From contig NZ_JAJFAX010000004.1 of assembly GCF_019710475.1 (NCBI RefSeq), forward strand, positions 248,001 through 312,000: 64,000 nt of DNA, read 5' to 3'. The translations under genes were made by a program, and so were the position numbers. The notes under the pieces were generated by a model. That model did not search any database and was not told the DNA's origin. It saw only the letters and a list, made by a program, of their open reading frames with translations. Positions 1-8,403 of this stretch are shown here, one piece after another. Positions within the stretch are counted from its first letter, which is position 1; the number at the start of each line of letters is the position of its first letter. The stretch is from Glycomyces sp. TRM65418. Lineage in GTDB: Bacteria; Actinomycetota; Actinomycetes; Mycobacteriales; Micromonosporaceae.

Positions 1-1048
1 ACTCGGGGCCGTCATCGGGCCCCTCTTCGGCGCGGGCGTCGCCGCCCTCGTCGGCTGGCGCGGCATCTTCTGGATCAACCTGCCGCTCGCGCTGCTCGCC
101 GCACTCGCCATCCACTTCGCACTCCCGAACGCCCGGACGCGCCGCGACGCCGGGCGCGTCGACGTCCTCGGCGGGCTGCTGCTGGCGGTCGCGCTGGGAC
201 TGTTCACCGTCGGCCTCTACAACCCCGAACCGGAGGCCTCGGTCCTGCCGCCCTGGGGGCCGCCCACGGTCGTCGGCGGGGTCGCCGTGCTGGTCGTCTT
301 CGGTCTCCAGCAGTGGCGCTCCCCGGTGCGGCTCCTCGAACCCGACGGGGTCCGCTGGCGGCCCTTCACGGCCGGGCTCGTCGCGAGCCTCGCCGCCGGG
401 GCGGTCCTCATGGTCACCCTCGTCGACGTCCAGCTCCTGGCCCAGACCCTGCTCGACCTGGACTCCGGCGGCGCGGCCCTCCTGCTGCTGTGGTTCCTCA
501 TCGGCCTGCCCGCGGGCGCGCTCGTCGGCGGGTTCCTCGCCTCGCGCTTCGGCGAACGCCTCCCGACCGTGATCGGCTTCGCCGCCGCGGCCGCCGCCTA
601 CCTCTGGATCGGCCGGTCCATCCCCGACATCGAATCCGGCCTCGCCCTCGCCGGGGCCGCCCTCGGCGTCACCATCGCGCCGCTGTCCTCGGCCGCGCTG
701 CGCACCACCCCCGAGGACCGCCACGGCACCGCCGCCGCGGTGGTCGTCGTCGCCCGCATGATGGGCATGCTCGTCGGCGTCGCCGCCCTCACCTCCTGGA
801 GCCTCCACCGCTTCCAGGCGGCCACCGCCGACCTCGACACGCCCCTGCCGTTCGGCGTGCCCGAAGCCGAGTTCCTCGAGCGCCAAGCGGCCTACCTCGA
901 GGCCTTGGACGCGGCCCTCGCGAACCAGTACGCCGAGGTCTTCACCGCCGCCGCCGGCATCTGCCTCGCCGCCGCGATCGTCTCGGCCGCCCTGCCCGGA
1001 CGTGTGCGACAGCGCAGTTCCTCGCTGGCGGGCGCCGAAGCTGGATAG
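1..1048 (+). CDS. MFS drug exporter, DHA2 (EmrB/QacA) family, 3' part
   Basis: Proton-driven efflux pump of the inner membrane. The frame is open from base 2 of the window, so the start and the first half lie outside. Visible near the start is G-W-R-G-I-F-W-I-N-L-P, the sequence that follows TM5 in 14-TM DHA2 transporters. It is followed by about eight hydrophobic segments rich in Ala, Leu, Val and Gly up to the stop at 1046-1048. The C-terminal tail ends shortly after the last helix (A-A-A-I-V-S-A-A-L-P-G-R). Substrate cannot be told. Family assignment is sound; drug specificity is not implied. Confidence 0.85.
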   Translation, partial: LGAVIGPLFGAGVAALVGWRGIFWINLPLALLAALAIHFALPNARTRRDAGRVDVLGGLLLAVALGLFTVGLYNPEPEASVLPPWGPPTVVGGVAVLVVFGLQQWRSPVRLLEPDGVRWRPFTAGLVASLAAGAVLMVTLVDVQLLAQTLLDLDSGGAALLLLWFLIGLPAGALVGGFLASRFGERLPTVIGFAAAAAAYLWIGRSIPDIESGLALAGAALGVTIAPLSSAALRTTPEDRHGTAAAVVVVARMMGMLVGVAALTSWSLHRFQAATADLDTPLPFGVPEAEFLERQAAYLEALDAALANQYAEVFTAAAGICLAAAIVSAALPGRVRQRSSSLAGAEAG

Positions 1049-1058
1049 TGTTGGCGGC
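1046..1058 (+). promoter_or_regulatory. putative leaderless -10 element (TAGTGT)
   Basis: TAGTGT at 1046-1051 is followed by 7 nt and then ATG at 1059. This is the TANNNT-6/7 nt-ATG layout of leaderless actinobacterial promoters. It overlaps the stop codon of the MFS gene. There is no Shine-Dalgarno before the ATG, which fits a leaderless message. Confidence 0.45.
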
Positions 1059-1349
1059 ATGGCGGATCTTTCTGTGGTCGAGAATGTCGACGAGCACCGG
1101 TACGAACTCCGGGACGACGCCGGGACCGTGCTCGGTTACCTGGAATACCTGACCCGCGAGGACTTCGTCGTCCTCCCGCACACCGAAGTGGACCGTGCCC
1201 TCCGCGGCCAGGGCTGGGGCGACCGGCTCGTGCGCCACGCCCTCGACGACCTGCGCGACAAGGGCGCCAAGGCCTACCCGACCTGCCCGTTCGTCGACCG
1301 CTGGATCCAGAAGCACGAGGAGTACGAAGACCTCCGCTACCGGCCCTGA
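1059..1349 (+). CDS. small GNAT-like N-acetyltransferase (YjdJ type)
   Basis: A 96-residue protein of the short, stand-alone GNAT-like family (Acetyltransf_CG/YjdJ). After two strands (Y-E-L-R-D-D-A-G-T-V-L-G-Y-L-E-Y) comes H-T-E-V, then the acetyl-CoA loop as R-G-Q-G-W-G-D-R-L-V. A helix and the Y-P-T-C-P-F-V motif typical of this family follow. These proteins are about 90-100 residues long, so it is complete. The ATG at 1059 was preferred to an upstream in-frame ATG at 1002 because homology begins there and a -10-like element sits just before it. Substrate unknown. Confidence 0.85.
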   Translation: MADLSVVENVDEHRYELRDDAGTVLGYLEYLTREDFVVLPHTEVDRALRGQGWGDRLVRHALDDLRDKGAKAYPTCPFVDRWIQKHEEYEDLRYRP

Positions 1350-1532
1350 GCCCGGCCGGACGGCCCGGCCCGGGCCGTTCAACGGATCTCGGCCCCGCCG
1401 TCGCGGACTGTTCACCTCTGCTTCAACTCCGGGTTCAACCGTTGTTCACTCAGGAATGAAGCATCGTCGTATGCGTCTCCAGGCCGCCCTGATCCGACCG
1501 TCACGCCGATGCCGCGCGAACGGGGGCCGCTG

Positions 1533-2039
1533 ATGCTGTCCGCACTCATCCTCCTGCGCCACGTCGCCCTCCCCGGCGCCCCCGAGGCGCCCCTCACCGA
1601 GACGCAGTCCCGCCGGGCCCGGGCCCTGGCCGACTTCCTCCAGCTCTACAACCCCACCATCCTGCTCAGCGGCCCCGGCCGCGCCTGCGCCGACACGCTC
1701 GCGCCCCTCGCCGGCCGCCTCGACCTCCCCGTCACCGCCTCCGACGACCTCAGCGCCGACACCCTCAAGCTCCCGGGCCCCGCGCACGCCGCGGTCTGGC
1801 TCGCCGCCAAGGCGATCCGCACCCTCCCCGACCCGCGCCGCACCGCCGTCGTCTGCGCCGAAGGCATCGTCCTCGCCGCGCTCCTCGTGGCCGTGGCCGC
1901 CCGCGACGGCCACGACCTCTCCACCTACGACCTGACCGTCCCCCTCGACGGCCCCGACCTCATCCCGCCCGGCGGCGGCTGGGTCCTCCACCGCGACGAC
2001 GGCCGACTCGCCGACGTCAAGGCCCTCGCCGTGCGATAA
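1533..2039 (+). CDS. degenerate histidine phosphatase-like protein
   Basis: About 168 residues resembling the histidine phosphatase (phosphoglycerate mutase/SixA) superfamily. It has an N-terminal strand ending L-I-L-L-R-H-V in place of the R-H-G/A motif, then P-L-T-E-T-Q-S-R-R-A-R-A-L-A, and S-G-P-G-R-A-C-A-D-T in place of S-x-x-x-R-A-x-Q-T. The second catalytic histidine, normally in (S/T)-H-G, appears replaced: the sequence is V-V-C-A-E-G-I-V-L. So it may be inactive or repurposed. ATG 1533 has a G-rich stretch in front; an in-frame ATG at 1509 has none. Confidence 0.6.
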   Translation: MLSALILLRHVALPGAPEAPLTETQSRRARALADFLQLYNPTILLSGPGRACADTLAPLAGRLDLPVTASDDLSADTLKLPGPAHAAVWLAAKAIRTLPDPRRTAVVCAEGIVLAALLVAVAARDGHDLSTYDLTVPLDGPDLIPPGGGWVLHRDDGRLADVKALAVR

Positions 2040-2044
2040 ATCGA

Positions 2045-2074
2045 TTGCTCCCGCAGGTCAGGCAGCAGTAGGCT
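2045..2074 (+). promoter_or_regulatory. putative sigma-70-type promoter of the HelD gene
   Basis: TTGCTC at 2045-2050 and TAGGCT at 2069-2074 are 18 nt apart, about 48 nt upstream of the GTG start. No rifampicin-associated element was recognised by eye. Inferred from sequence only. Confidence 0.4.
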
Positions 2075-2122
2075 CGACGGTTCGTCTGCTTCAATCCTGT
2101 CCGAATCCACCGGGAGAGAGCT

Positions 2123-4150
2123 GTGTCCGAAACCGAACTCGAAGCCGAGATCGCCCACCACGAACGCGCCCGCGCCCACATGGCCGCCATGCTCCGCACC
2201 ACCGCCGGCGTCCACCGGCTCCACGGCGCCGACTTCGGCGAGAACAGCGAAGGCGGTAGCGGCGACGGTGACGTCGGCCCCGACAAGCACCTCGGCTGGG
2301 CCATGGCCAACTACACGATCGCCCGCATGGCCGACCTCAACGACCGCGACATCGCCCTCTTCTTCGGCCGCATCTGGATGGACGACGGCGAGGACTTCCA
2401 CATCGGCCGCCGTCACATCCGCGACGAACGCAACGACCCGCTCGTCCTCGACTGGCGCGCCCCGCTCTCCGAGCAGTACTACCGCGCCTCGGCCCACGAC
2501 CGCAAGGACGTCGCCAAGCGCCGCCGCTTCGGCTTCCAAGGCGCCCGCATCACCGGCTTCGAAGACGAGAACCTCCTCCTCGGCGAAGCCGTCGCCTCCG
2601 AGATCCTCACCAGCGAGATCGAACGCCCCCGCACCGGGCCCATGCGCGACATCGTCGCCACCATCCAGCCCGAGCAGGACGAGCTCATCCGCCGAGGCGC
2701 CGCCACGAACCTCTGCGTCCAGGGCGCCCCCGGCACCGGCAAGACCGCCGTCGGCCTCCACCGCGCCGCCTGGCTCCTCTACAACTACACCGAGAAGCTC
2801 GACAAGGCCGGCGTCCTCGTCGTCGGCCCCAACGAGGGCTTCCTCTCCTACATCTCCGGCGTCCTCCCCACCCTCGGCGAGACCTCCGTCTGGCAGGTCA
2901 CCGTCCAGCAGCTCACCGGCGCCCACACCGCCACCGCGGTCGACTCGTACGAAGCGGCCCTCGTCAAGCACGACGCCCGCATGGCCCTCGTCTGCGAACG
3001 CGCCGTCTGGGGCCACGTCGGCACCGCCGCGGACGGCGGCATCACCGCCGACGACGGCCTCCTCATCGCCGACGGCGGCTGGCGCTGGCGACTCGGCCTG
3101 AACTACCTCGAAACGGCGATCACCAACGCCCGCAAGCACACCCGCACCTACACCGCCGGACGCAAATCCGTCGAGGACGCCATCGTCCAAGGCGCGCGCC
3201 GCCAGGCCGAGATCCGCTCCGGCCACTCCCCGGACGGCAAATGGGCCACCAAGCTCAAACGCGCCCCCGCCGTCCAGGCCTTCCTCGACGCCGTGTGGCC
3301 CAAGCTCAACACCAAGACCGTCATGAAGAAGCTCTACGGCGACGCCGCGTTCCGCGCCGACGCCACCCGAGGGATCCTCACCGACGACGAGGCCGCCCAC
3401 CTCACCGCCGCCAAAGGAGGCAAGCGCACCCCCGGCGACCTCCTCATCGCCGACGAGATCGAATCCCACCTCAAACTCCGCGAACCCTCGGAGTCCTTCG
3501 GCCACATCGTCATCGACGAAGCCCAGGACCTCTCCCCGATGCAGTGCCGGGCCATCGCCCGCCGCTCCGGCAAAGGCTCGGTCACCGTCCTCGGCGACCT
3601 CGCCCAAGGCACCACCCCGTGGGCCGCCGCCTCCTGGACCGACCAGATGCGCCACCTCGGCAAGGACGAAGTGGAGCACACCGAGCTCACCACCGGCTTC
3701 CGCGTCCCCGCCGTCATCATCGAACTCGCCAACCGCGTCCTCCCGCACCTCGGCGTCGACGTCGCGCCCGCCCGCTCGATCCGCGCCGACGGGTCCCTCG
3801 ATCGCATCCGGACCGCCGACCTCGAATCCGGCGTCCACGAGGCGGTCGCCAAGGCCCTCGCCGAAGAAGGCCTCATCGGCGTCATCGCCGCCGACGACCG
3901 CGCCGCCGCGCTCAGGCCGCTCCTCGAAGGGACCGAACGGGTCGAACTCGTCGCCGCGAGCCTCGCCAAAGGCCTCGAATACGACCACGTCGTCGTGGTC
4001 GAACCCGCCGAGATCGTCGAAGCCCCGGCCACCGGCGGCGGCACCTTCGACGGCGTCGGCCTCCGCCACCTCTACGTGGCCCTCACCCGCGCCGTCTCCA
4101 GGCTCACGGTCGTCCACGCTCAGGACCTGCCCGCCGAGATGGAGGCCTGA
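2123..4150 (+). CDS. helD: HelD/HelR-like UvrD-family helicase (RNA polymerase recycling factor)
   Basis: A 675-residue superfamily 1 motor. The N-terminal coiled region and W-R-A-P-L-S-E-Q-Y-Y block are typical of HelD proteins. Walker A is G-A-P-G-T-G-K-T (about residues 200-208), Walker B/DEAQ is V-I-D-E-A-Q-D-L (about 461-468), and motif VI is Y-V-A-L-T-R-A near 650. Actinobacterial HelD/HelR proteins bind stalled or rifampicin-bound RNA polymerase and release it from DNA, and HelR can confer rifampicin tolerance. The GTG start has a good ribosome binding site (GGGAGAG at 2111-2117). It stands alone, with its own apparent promoter. Confidence 0.9.
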   Translation: MSETELEAEIAHHERARAHMAAMLRTTAGVHRLHGADFGENSEGGSGDGDVGPDKHLGWAMANYTIARMADLNDRDIALFFGRIWMDDGEDFHIGRRHIRDERNDPLVLDWRAPLSEQYYRASAHDRKDVAKRRRFGFQGARITGFEDENLLLGEAVASEILTSEIERPRTGPMRDIVATIQPEQDELIRRGAATNLCVQGAPGTGKTAVGLHRAAWLLYNYTEKLDKAGVLVVGPNEGFLSYISGVLPTLGETSVWQVTVQQLTGAHTATAVDSYEAALVKHDARMALVCERAVWGHVGTAADGGITADDGLLIADGGWRWRLGLNYLETAITNARKHTRTYTAGRKSVEDAIVQGARRQAEIRSGHSPDGKWATKLKRAPAVQAFLDAVWPKLNTKTVMKKLYGDAAFRADATRGILTDDEAAHLTAAKGGKRTPGDLLIADEIESHLKLREPSESFGHIVIDEAQDLSPMQCRAIARRSGKGSVTVLGDLAQGTTPWAAASWTDQMRHLGKDEVEHTELTTGFRVPAVIIELANRVLPHLGVDVAPARSIRADGSLDRIRTADLESGVHEAVAKALAEEGLIGVIAADDRAAALRPLLEGTERVELVAASLAKGLEYDHVVVVEPAEIVEAPATGGGTFDGVGLRHLYVALTRAVSRLTVVHAQDLPAEMEA

Positions 4151-4453
4151 CGCCTCACCGGTCGTCACCGGGGTCTGCTCGCGCCGGGGACCCGGGCTCC
4201 GAGAGGGACTCTGACCGCCCATGCCGCCGGGGTCTGTTCGCCCAGGCTCGCCCGCTGAGGCCTGACCGCCCCGGCTCGCCCATGCCCCCGATGCGGACCG
4301 CCTGACGGCCGCCTTCCCGAGCCCAGCACTCAACGTAGCGTCTCGATTACCGAATCTCCCCGAAAGCGGCCGTTCCAGGTGTCACGATGATCCCCAGTCG
4401 CGGGCCCGCCGCAGCGCGGCCCACAGGGGACTCACACACGGGGGAGTGGTCAT
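4151..4453. other. intergenic region before the peptide transporter
   Basis: No gene seen. It contains loosely repeated GC-rich pieces (CCGGGGTCTG followed by C/T-TCGC, twice; GGCTCGCCC, twice) at about 4170-4280. A strong ribosome binding site, GGGGGAG, lies just before the first binding-protein gene. GATTACCGAATC at about 4347 may be part of a control site but is not compelling. Confidence 0.4.
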
Positions 4454-6151
4454 ATGCGACCAGCACAAGCGAGGGCCTTCGCCCTCGCCGGATCGGCCGC
4501 GCTGGCCGCCGCGGCGCTCGCCGCCTGCGGCGGCGGCGACGGCAGCGACTCGGGCGGCGGGGGCGGGGAGATCACCTGGGCGATCAGCTCGGGCTGGGAG
4601 TCATGGAACGAGAACACCGCCGACGGCAACAACTCGTACCTGCACCAGGCGCTCTCGCCCGCGGCGACGACACTGGGCGACTTCGGCCCGGACGCCGAAT
4701 GGGTCTACAACGACGCCCTCCTCGCCCAGGCGCCCGAACTCACGAGCGAGTCGCCGCTGACGGTCACCTACACGCTCAACGAGAACGCACAGTGGTCCGA
4801 CGGCGAGCCCTTCGGCGTCGACGACTTCACCTACCTCTGGTACCAGATGTCGGGCGACGAGGCCAAGTGCGACCAGGCCGCGTGCCTGCCGGCCTCCACC
4901 GACTGGGGTGCGAACGTCGCCTCCATCGAGGAGACCGCCGACAACGTCATCACGATGACCTATGTCGACGGCTACCTCGACCCGGAATGGCAGTACCTGC
5001 AGTCGCCGATGTACCCGGCCCACATCGCCGAGGCGAACGGCTTCACCGACTGGAAGACCGACCCGGCCGTCATGGGCGAGAGCGCCACCTGGTTCGCGGA
5101 GAACCCGCCGACCTGGGGCACCGGCCCGTACACGCCCGTGGACGCGGCGGCCGGGAACTACGTCGCGTACGAGCCCAACGAGAACTACCAGGGCTCGGTC
5201 GAGCCCGCCCTCGACAAGCTCACCATGAAGGTCGTCGAGGGCACCGAGGCGATCATCACCGAGCTGCGGCAGGGCTCGATCGACGGGGCCTGGCCCTCCG
5301 AGTTCAGCCAAGAGGAGCTCGACAAGGTCGAGGGCGACTCGGCCATCACCACCGAGGTCTACAAGGGCTCGATCTGGATCCACATCGACACGAACACCAA
5401 CAACCGGTTCCTCGGCGACGAGGCCCTGCGCCAAGCGGTGTTCACGGCCATCGACAACGAGGACATCATCGCCAAGGCCTATCCGGACACCGACGTCGCG
5501 CCCCGGAGGAACCACTTCTTCGACAGCGAGTCCGAGTACTTCACCGATGCCCTCGGCGAGACCGACCCGCAGCAGGGCAGCGGTGACGCCGACGCGGCGA
5601 ACGCCCTGCTGGAGGAGGCCGGGTACACCACCGGCGACACGCTCACCACGCCCGACGGCGAGCCGGTCACGCTCACCTTCCGCTACGGCGAAGGCGACGC
5701 GACCCGCACGCTCATCGGCGAGCTCGTCCAGGCCTCCCTCGCGGAGATCGGCATCGACGTGACGCTCACGGCGATCCCCGACGGCGAACTGGGCACCGTC
5801 CTCACCGAAGGCGACTTCGACCTGGTCGTCTACGGCTGGTCCGGCACGCCCGCGTTCACCACCGCGCCGCAGCAGTACTTCGGCTCGGAGTCGTCGTCCA
5901 ACTTCGGCAAGTACACGCTCGAAGGACTCGACGAGGCCATCGCGAAGGTCCGCTCGACCACCGACATCGCCGAGTCGGCGCAGTTCGCCAACGAGGTCGA
6001 GGCGATGGTCGTGCCCGCCGCGTTCACGCTGCCGCTGTTCGACGAGCCGCAGTCGACGCTCTACAACAACGGCACGCTCGCCGGCATCGTCCCCAACGGC
6101 AACAGCCAGGCCGGACCGATGTGGAACATCCAGGAATGGCAGCCCGCTTAG
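4454..6151 (+). CDS. peptide ABC transporter solute-binding lipoprotein 1
   Basis: A 565-residue SBP family 5 (DppA/OppA type) protein that would capture peptides outside the membrane and hand them to the importer encoded at 12792-16918. Signal peptide with lipobox L-A-A-C (lipidated Cys25), then a Gly/Ser linker. Family blocks: W-N-E-N-T-A-D-G-N-N-S near the mature N-terminus, Q-W-S-D-G-E-P-F-G-V-D-D-F, A-L-R-Q-A-V-F-T-A-I-D, and a C-terminal W-N-I-Q-E-W tail. It is the first of four tandem paralogues. ATG 4454 is preceded by a GGGGGAG ribosome binding site at 4440-4446. Confidence 0.92.
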   Translation: MRPAQARAFALAGSAALAAAALAACGGGDGSDSGGGGGEITWAISSGWESWNENTADGNNSYLHQALSPAATTLGDFGPDAEWVYNDALLAQAPELTSESPLTVTYTLNENAQWSDGEPFGVDDFTYLWYQMSGDEAKCDQAACLPASTDWGANVASIEETADNVITMTYVDGYLDPEWQYLQSPMYPAHIAEANGFTDWKTDPAVMGESATWFAENPPTWGTGPYTPVDAAAGNYVAYEPNENYQGSVEPALDKLTMKVVEGTEAIITELRQGSIDGAWPSEFSQEELDKVEGDSAITTEVYKGSIWIHIDTNTNNRFLGDEALRQAVFTAIDNEDIIAKAYPDTDVAPRRNHFFDSESEYFTDALGETDPQQGSGDADAANALLEEAGYTTGDTLTTPDGEPVTLTFRYGEGDATRTLIGELVQASLAEIGIDVTLTAIPDGELGTVLTEGDFDLVVYGWSGTPAFTTAPQQYFGSESSSNFGKYTLEGLDEAIAKVRSTTDIAESAQFANEVEAMVVPAAFTLPLFDEPQSTLYNNGTLAGIVPNGNSQAGPMWNIQEWQPA

Positions 6152-6164
6152 CCGCGCTCGTCTC

Positions 6165-6191
6165 GAGGGGCGGCCGGACCGGCCGCCCCTC
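6165..6191 (+). terminator. stem-loop after binding protein 1
   Basis: A perfect 13-bp inverted repeat (6165-6177 and 6179-6191) with one base between the arms and no T-run. It could end transcription or protect the 3' end of the upstream message. Confidence 0.6.
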
Positions 6192-6383
6192 TGCGTATCG
6201 GTCCGATAACAATGACCCGGCAAATTCGTACCGAGACGTTCCCATCCGTCCCGTGACATGGCACTGTGTGATCCAGCACTGCCGAGAGGCCGCCTGGCCC
6301 CTCCGCGTCCCCGGCGGCAACGAAGCCCTCCGCGGCCCGCATCGGGCGATCCCCTCGGCCAGACCCTATGGAGGAGACACAGC

Positions 6384-8078
6384 ATGGCTCTGACTCGTAG
6401 AGCACTCGGCGGCCTGACCATCGGCGGCTCGGCGGCCGTCACCTTGGCCGCCTGCGGCGGCAACGAAGGCGGCTCCGACAGCAACGCCGAAGTGGTCTGG
6501 GCGATCGACTACGCCTGGGAAGCCTGGAACGAGAACACCAGCACCGGCAACAACTCCTCGGGCGCGCGGGCGATGCGCCCGATGAACCCGGCCGGGCAGA
6601 TCGGGTACGACTTCGACACCGAGGGCAACGTCTTCTATGACGACGCCATCTTCGAAGGCACGCCCGAGCTGGTCTCCGAATCGCCGATGGTCGTCAAGTT
6701 CGCGCTCAACGAGAACGCCCAGTGGTCCGACGGCGAGCCCGTCCGGCTCGAGGACTTCCTGTTCTACTGGTACGGCGTCTCCGGCAAGCCCGAGCACGCC
6801 AACCAGGAGAAGGCCATCCCCGCCTACACCGGCTGGGGAGAGAACATCGCCTCCATCACGCAGGAGGAGGACGGCTCGATCGTCTTCACCTACGTCGACG
6901 GCTACATCGACCCCGAGTGGCAGTTCATCGGCGGCGTCTACCTGCCCAGCCACGTGGCGGAGGCCGAGGGTTTCGACTGGCAGAACGACCCCGAGGCCAT
7001 GGGCGACGCGGTCGTGTGGTTCAACGAGAACCTGTGGGACGTCGTGGTCGGCCCGTACAAGCCGATCGACTGGAAGCTCGGCGAGTACATCAAGTACGAG
7101 ATCAACGACAAGTACCAGGGGTCGGTCAAGCCGACCATCGAGAAGCTCACGATGACGGTCGTCGACGGCACCGCGGCCGTCGTCACCGAGCTGCGCCAGG
7201 GCACCATCGCCGGCAGCCAGCCCGGCGACTTCGTCCTCGAGGAGTACCAGAAGCTCGACGACGCCGAGAACCTCAAGTACGAGACCTACTCGGGCGCCAC
7301 CTGGTCGCACTTCGACGTCAACGTCAAGGGCAAGTTCCTCCAGGACCTCGCCCTGCGCCGAGCGGTGTTCACCGCCATCAACATCGAGGACATCACGGGG
7401 CGGATCTTCCCCGGCACCGAGGTGACTCGCAAGGGCAACCACTTCTTCAGCGAGGGCAGCCCCAACTACGTCGACTACGCCGGCGAGGCCGGATACGGCA
7501 TGGGCGACATCGAGACGGCCAGGCAGATCCTCACCGACGCCGGGTACACCTGGGACGGCAACGACGCCCTGCTCAGCCCGGACGGTGAAGCGGTGACGTT
7601 CAACTTCCGCTTCGCGACCTCCAGCGAATCGCGCAAGCTCACCGGCGACATCCTCCAGGCGCAGATCGAGGGGCTCGGCGTCGCGTTGGAGCTCAAGGGC
7701 TTCGGCGACGACGAGTTCGCCGCGGTGCTCTCCAGCGGCGAGTTCGACATCATCGTCTTCTCCTGGGTCGGCGACCCGGCCTTCACCAGCGGTCCGCAGC
7801 AGTTCTTCAAGTCCGACTCGGAGTCGAACTACGGCCAGTTCGAGGACCCCGAAGTGGACGCGGCCATCGAGCTGGTCCGCTCCACCTACGACCTCGACGA
7901 GGCGGCCGGGTTCGCCAACGAGGTCAGCCGGATGGCCGTCGAGCGGGCGTGGACCCTGCCCCTGTACGACGGTCCGCTGGCGGTCGTGTACAACTCCGAT
8001 CTGCTCAGCAACATCGGGCCGAACCGGTACAGCCAGGTCAGCTCCGAATGGAACCTGCGCGAGTGGAAGCAGCCGTAG
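6384..8078 (+). CDS. peptide ABC transporter solute-binding lipoprotein 2
   Basis: A 564-residue paralogue of its neighbours (SBP family 5). The N-terminus M-A-L-T-R-R-A-L-G-G carries twin arginines and ends in lipobox L-A-A-C (Cys24), so export may be by Tat followed by lipidation. It shares W-N-E-N-T-S-T-G-N-N-S, Q-W-S-D-G-E-P-V, L-R-R-A-V-F-T-A-I-N and the W-N-L-R-E-W tail with the other copies. The pocket region differs (Y-A-W-E-A-W, A-R-A-M-R-P-M-N), suggesting another ligand range. ATG 6384 lies 9 nt after GGAGGAG; in-frame codons upstream back to 6258 have no such site. Confidence 0.92.
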   Translation: MALTRRALGGLTIGGSAAVTLAACGGNEGGSDSNAEVVWAIDYAWEAWNENTSTGNNSSGARAMRPMNPAGQIGYDFDTEGNVFYDDAIFEGTPELVSESPMVVKFALNENAQWSDGEPVRLEDFLFYWYGVSGKPEHANQEKAIPAYTGWGENIASITQEEDGSIVFTYVDGYIDPEWQFIGGVYLPSHVAEAEGFDWQNDPEAMGDAVVWFNENLWDVVVGPYKPIDWKLGEYIKYEINDKYQGSVKPTIEKLTMTVVDGTAAVVTELRQGTIAGSQPGDFVLEEYQKLDDAENLKYETYSGATWSHFDVNVKGKFLQDLALRRAVFTAINIEDITGRIFPGTEVTRKGNHFFSEGSPNYVDYAGEAGYGMGDIETARQILTDAGYTWDGNDALLSPDGEAVTFNFRFATSSESRKLTGDILQAQIEGLGVALELKGFGDDEFAAVLSSGEFDIIVFSWVGDPAFTSGPQQFFKSDSESNYGQFEDPEVDAAIELVRSTYDLDEAAGFANEVSRMAVERAWTLPLYDGPLAVVYNSDLLSNIGPNRYSQVSSEWNLREWKQP

Positions 8079-8146
8079 ACCGACCGCGACCGGTGGAAGC
8101 GGCGGCCGTCGAGCCGTTTCCCACCGTGACAATTCACTGAATTCCC

Positions 8147-8182
8147 CCGTGGGGCCGATGCGGCATCGGCCCCACGGTCCTT
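8147..8182 (+). terminator. intrinsic terminator after binding protein 2
   Basis: A perfect 14-bp stem (8147-8160 and 8164-8177) with a CGG loop, followed by TCCTTT. It suggests that the next binding-protein gene has its own promoter. Confidence 0.8.
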
Positions 8183-8207
8183 TCCGCGACCTGCAACTGC
8201 GTGCAAA

Positions 8208-8234
8208 GTCACGAATACATCACGAATAAACTCC
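8208..8234 (+). promoter_or_regulatory. 11-bp-phased direct repeat upstream of binding protein 3
   Basis: TCACGAATA occurs at 8209-8217 and 8220-8228, one helical turn apart, giving GTCAC-N6-ATCAC-N6. A very similar string (GTCAC-N6-ATAAC-N6-AACTC) lies upstream of binding protein 4 at 10402-10428. This layout suits a response regulator or a GlnR-like protein, but the regulator is not identified. Confidence 0.4.
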
Positions 8235-8251
8235 AGTTGAGGCCCCGACCA

Positions 8252-8292
8252 TGTCAAACGCCTCACGTCTGTGCCAGTGTTTGACACAACAC
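8252..8292 (+). promoter_or_regulatory. inverted repeats in the leader of binding protein 3
   Basis: TGTCAAAC (8252-8259) and GTTTGACA (8279-8286) are perfect inverted copies. Overlapping them, GTGTT-TGACAC-AACAC (8277-8292) forms a second dyad. They could be an operator or an RNA hairpin; there are about 110 nt from here to the start codon. Confidence 0.35.
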
Positions 8293-8403
8293 GGCCGAGG
8301 GCCCTGCGCCTCCCCTTTTTCCCCGTTCGCTCGGACGCGAGGCATCGGCGCCTTCGCGGCCACGCGGAGGCCCCTCGGCATCGATATCTGGAGGAGAACA
8401 CTC

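Noticed and set aside
1925..4333. 802-residue minus-strand open frame opposite the helicase gene
   Set aside because: Acidic low-complexity translation in antisense to a well-supported helicase; a GC-frame artefact.
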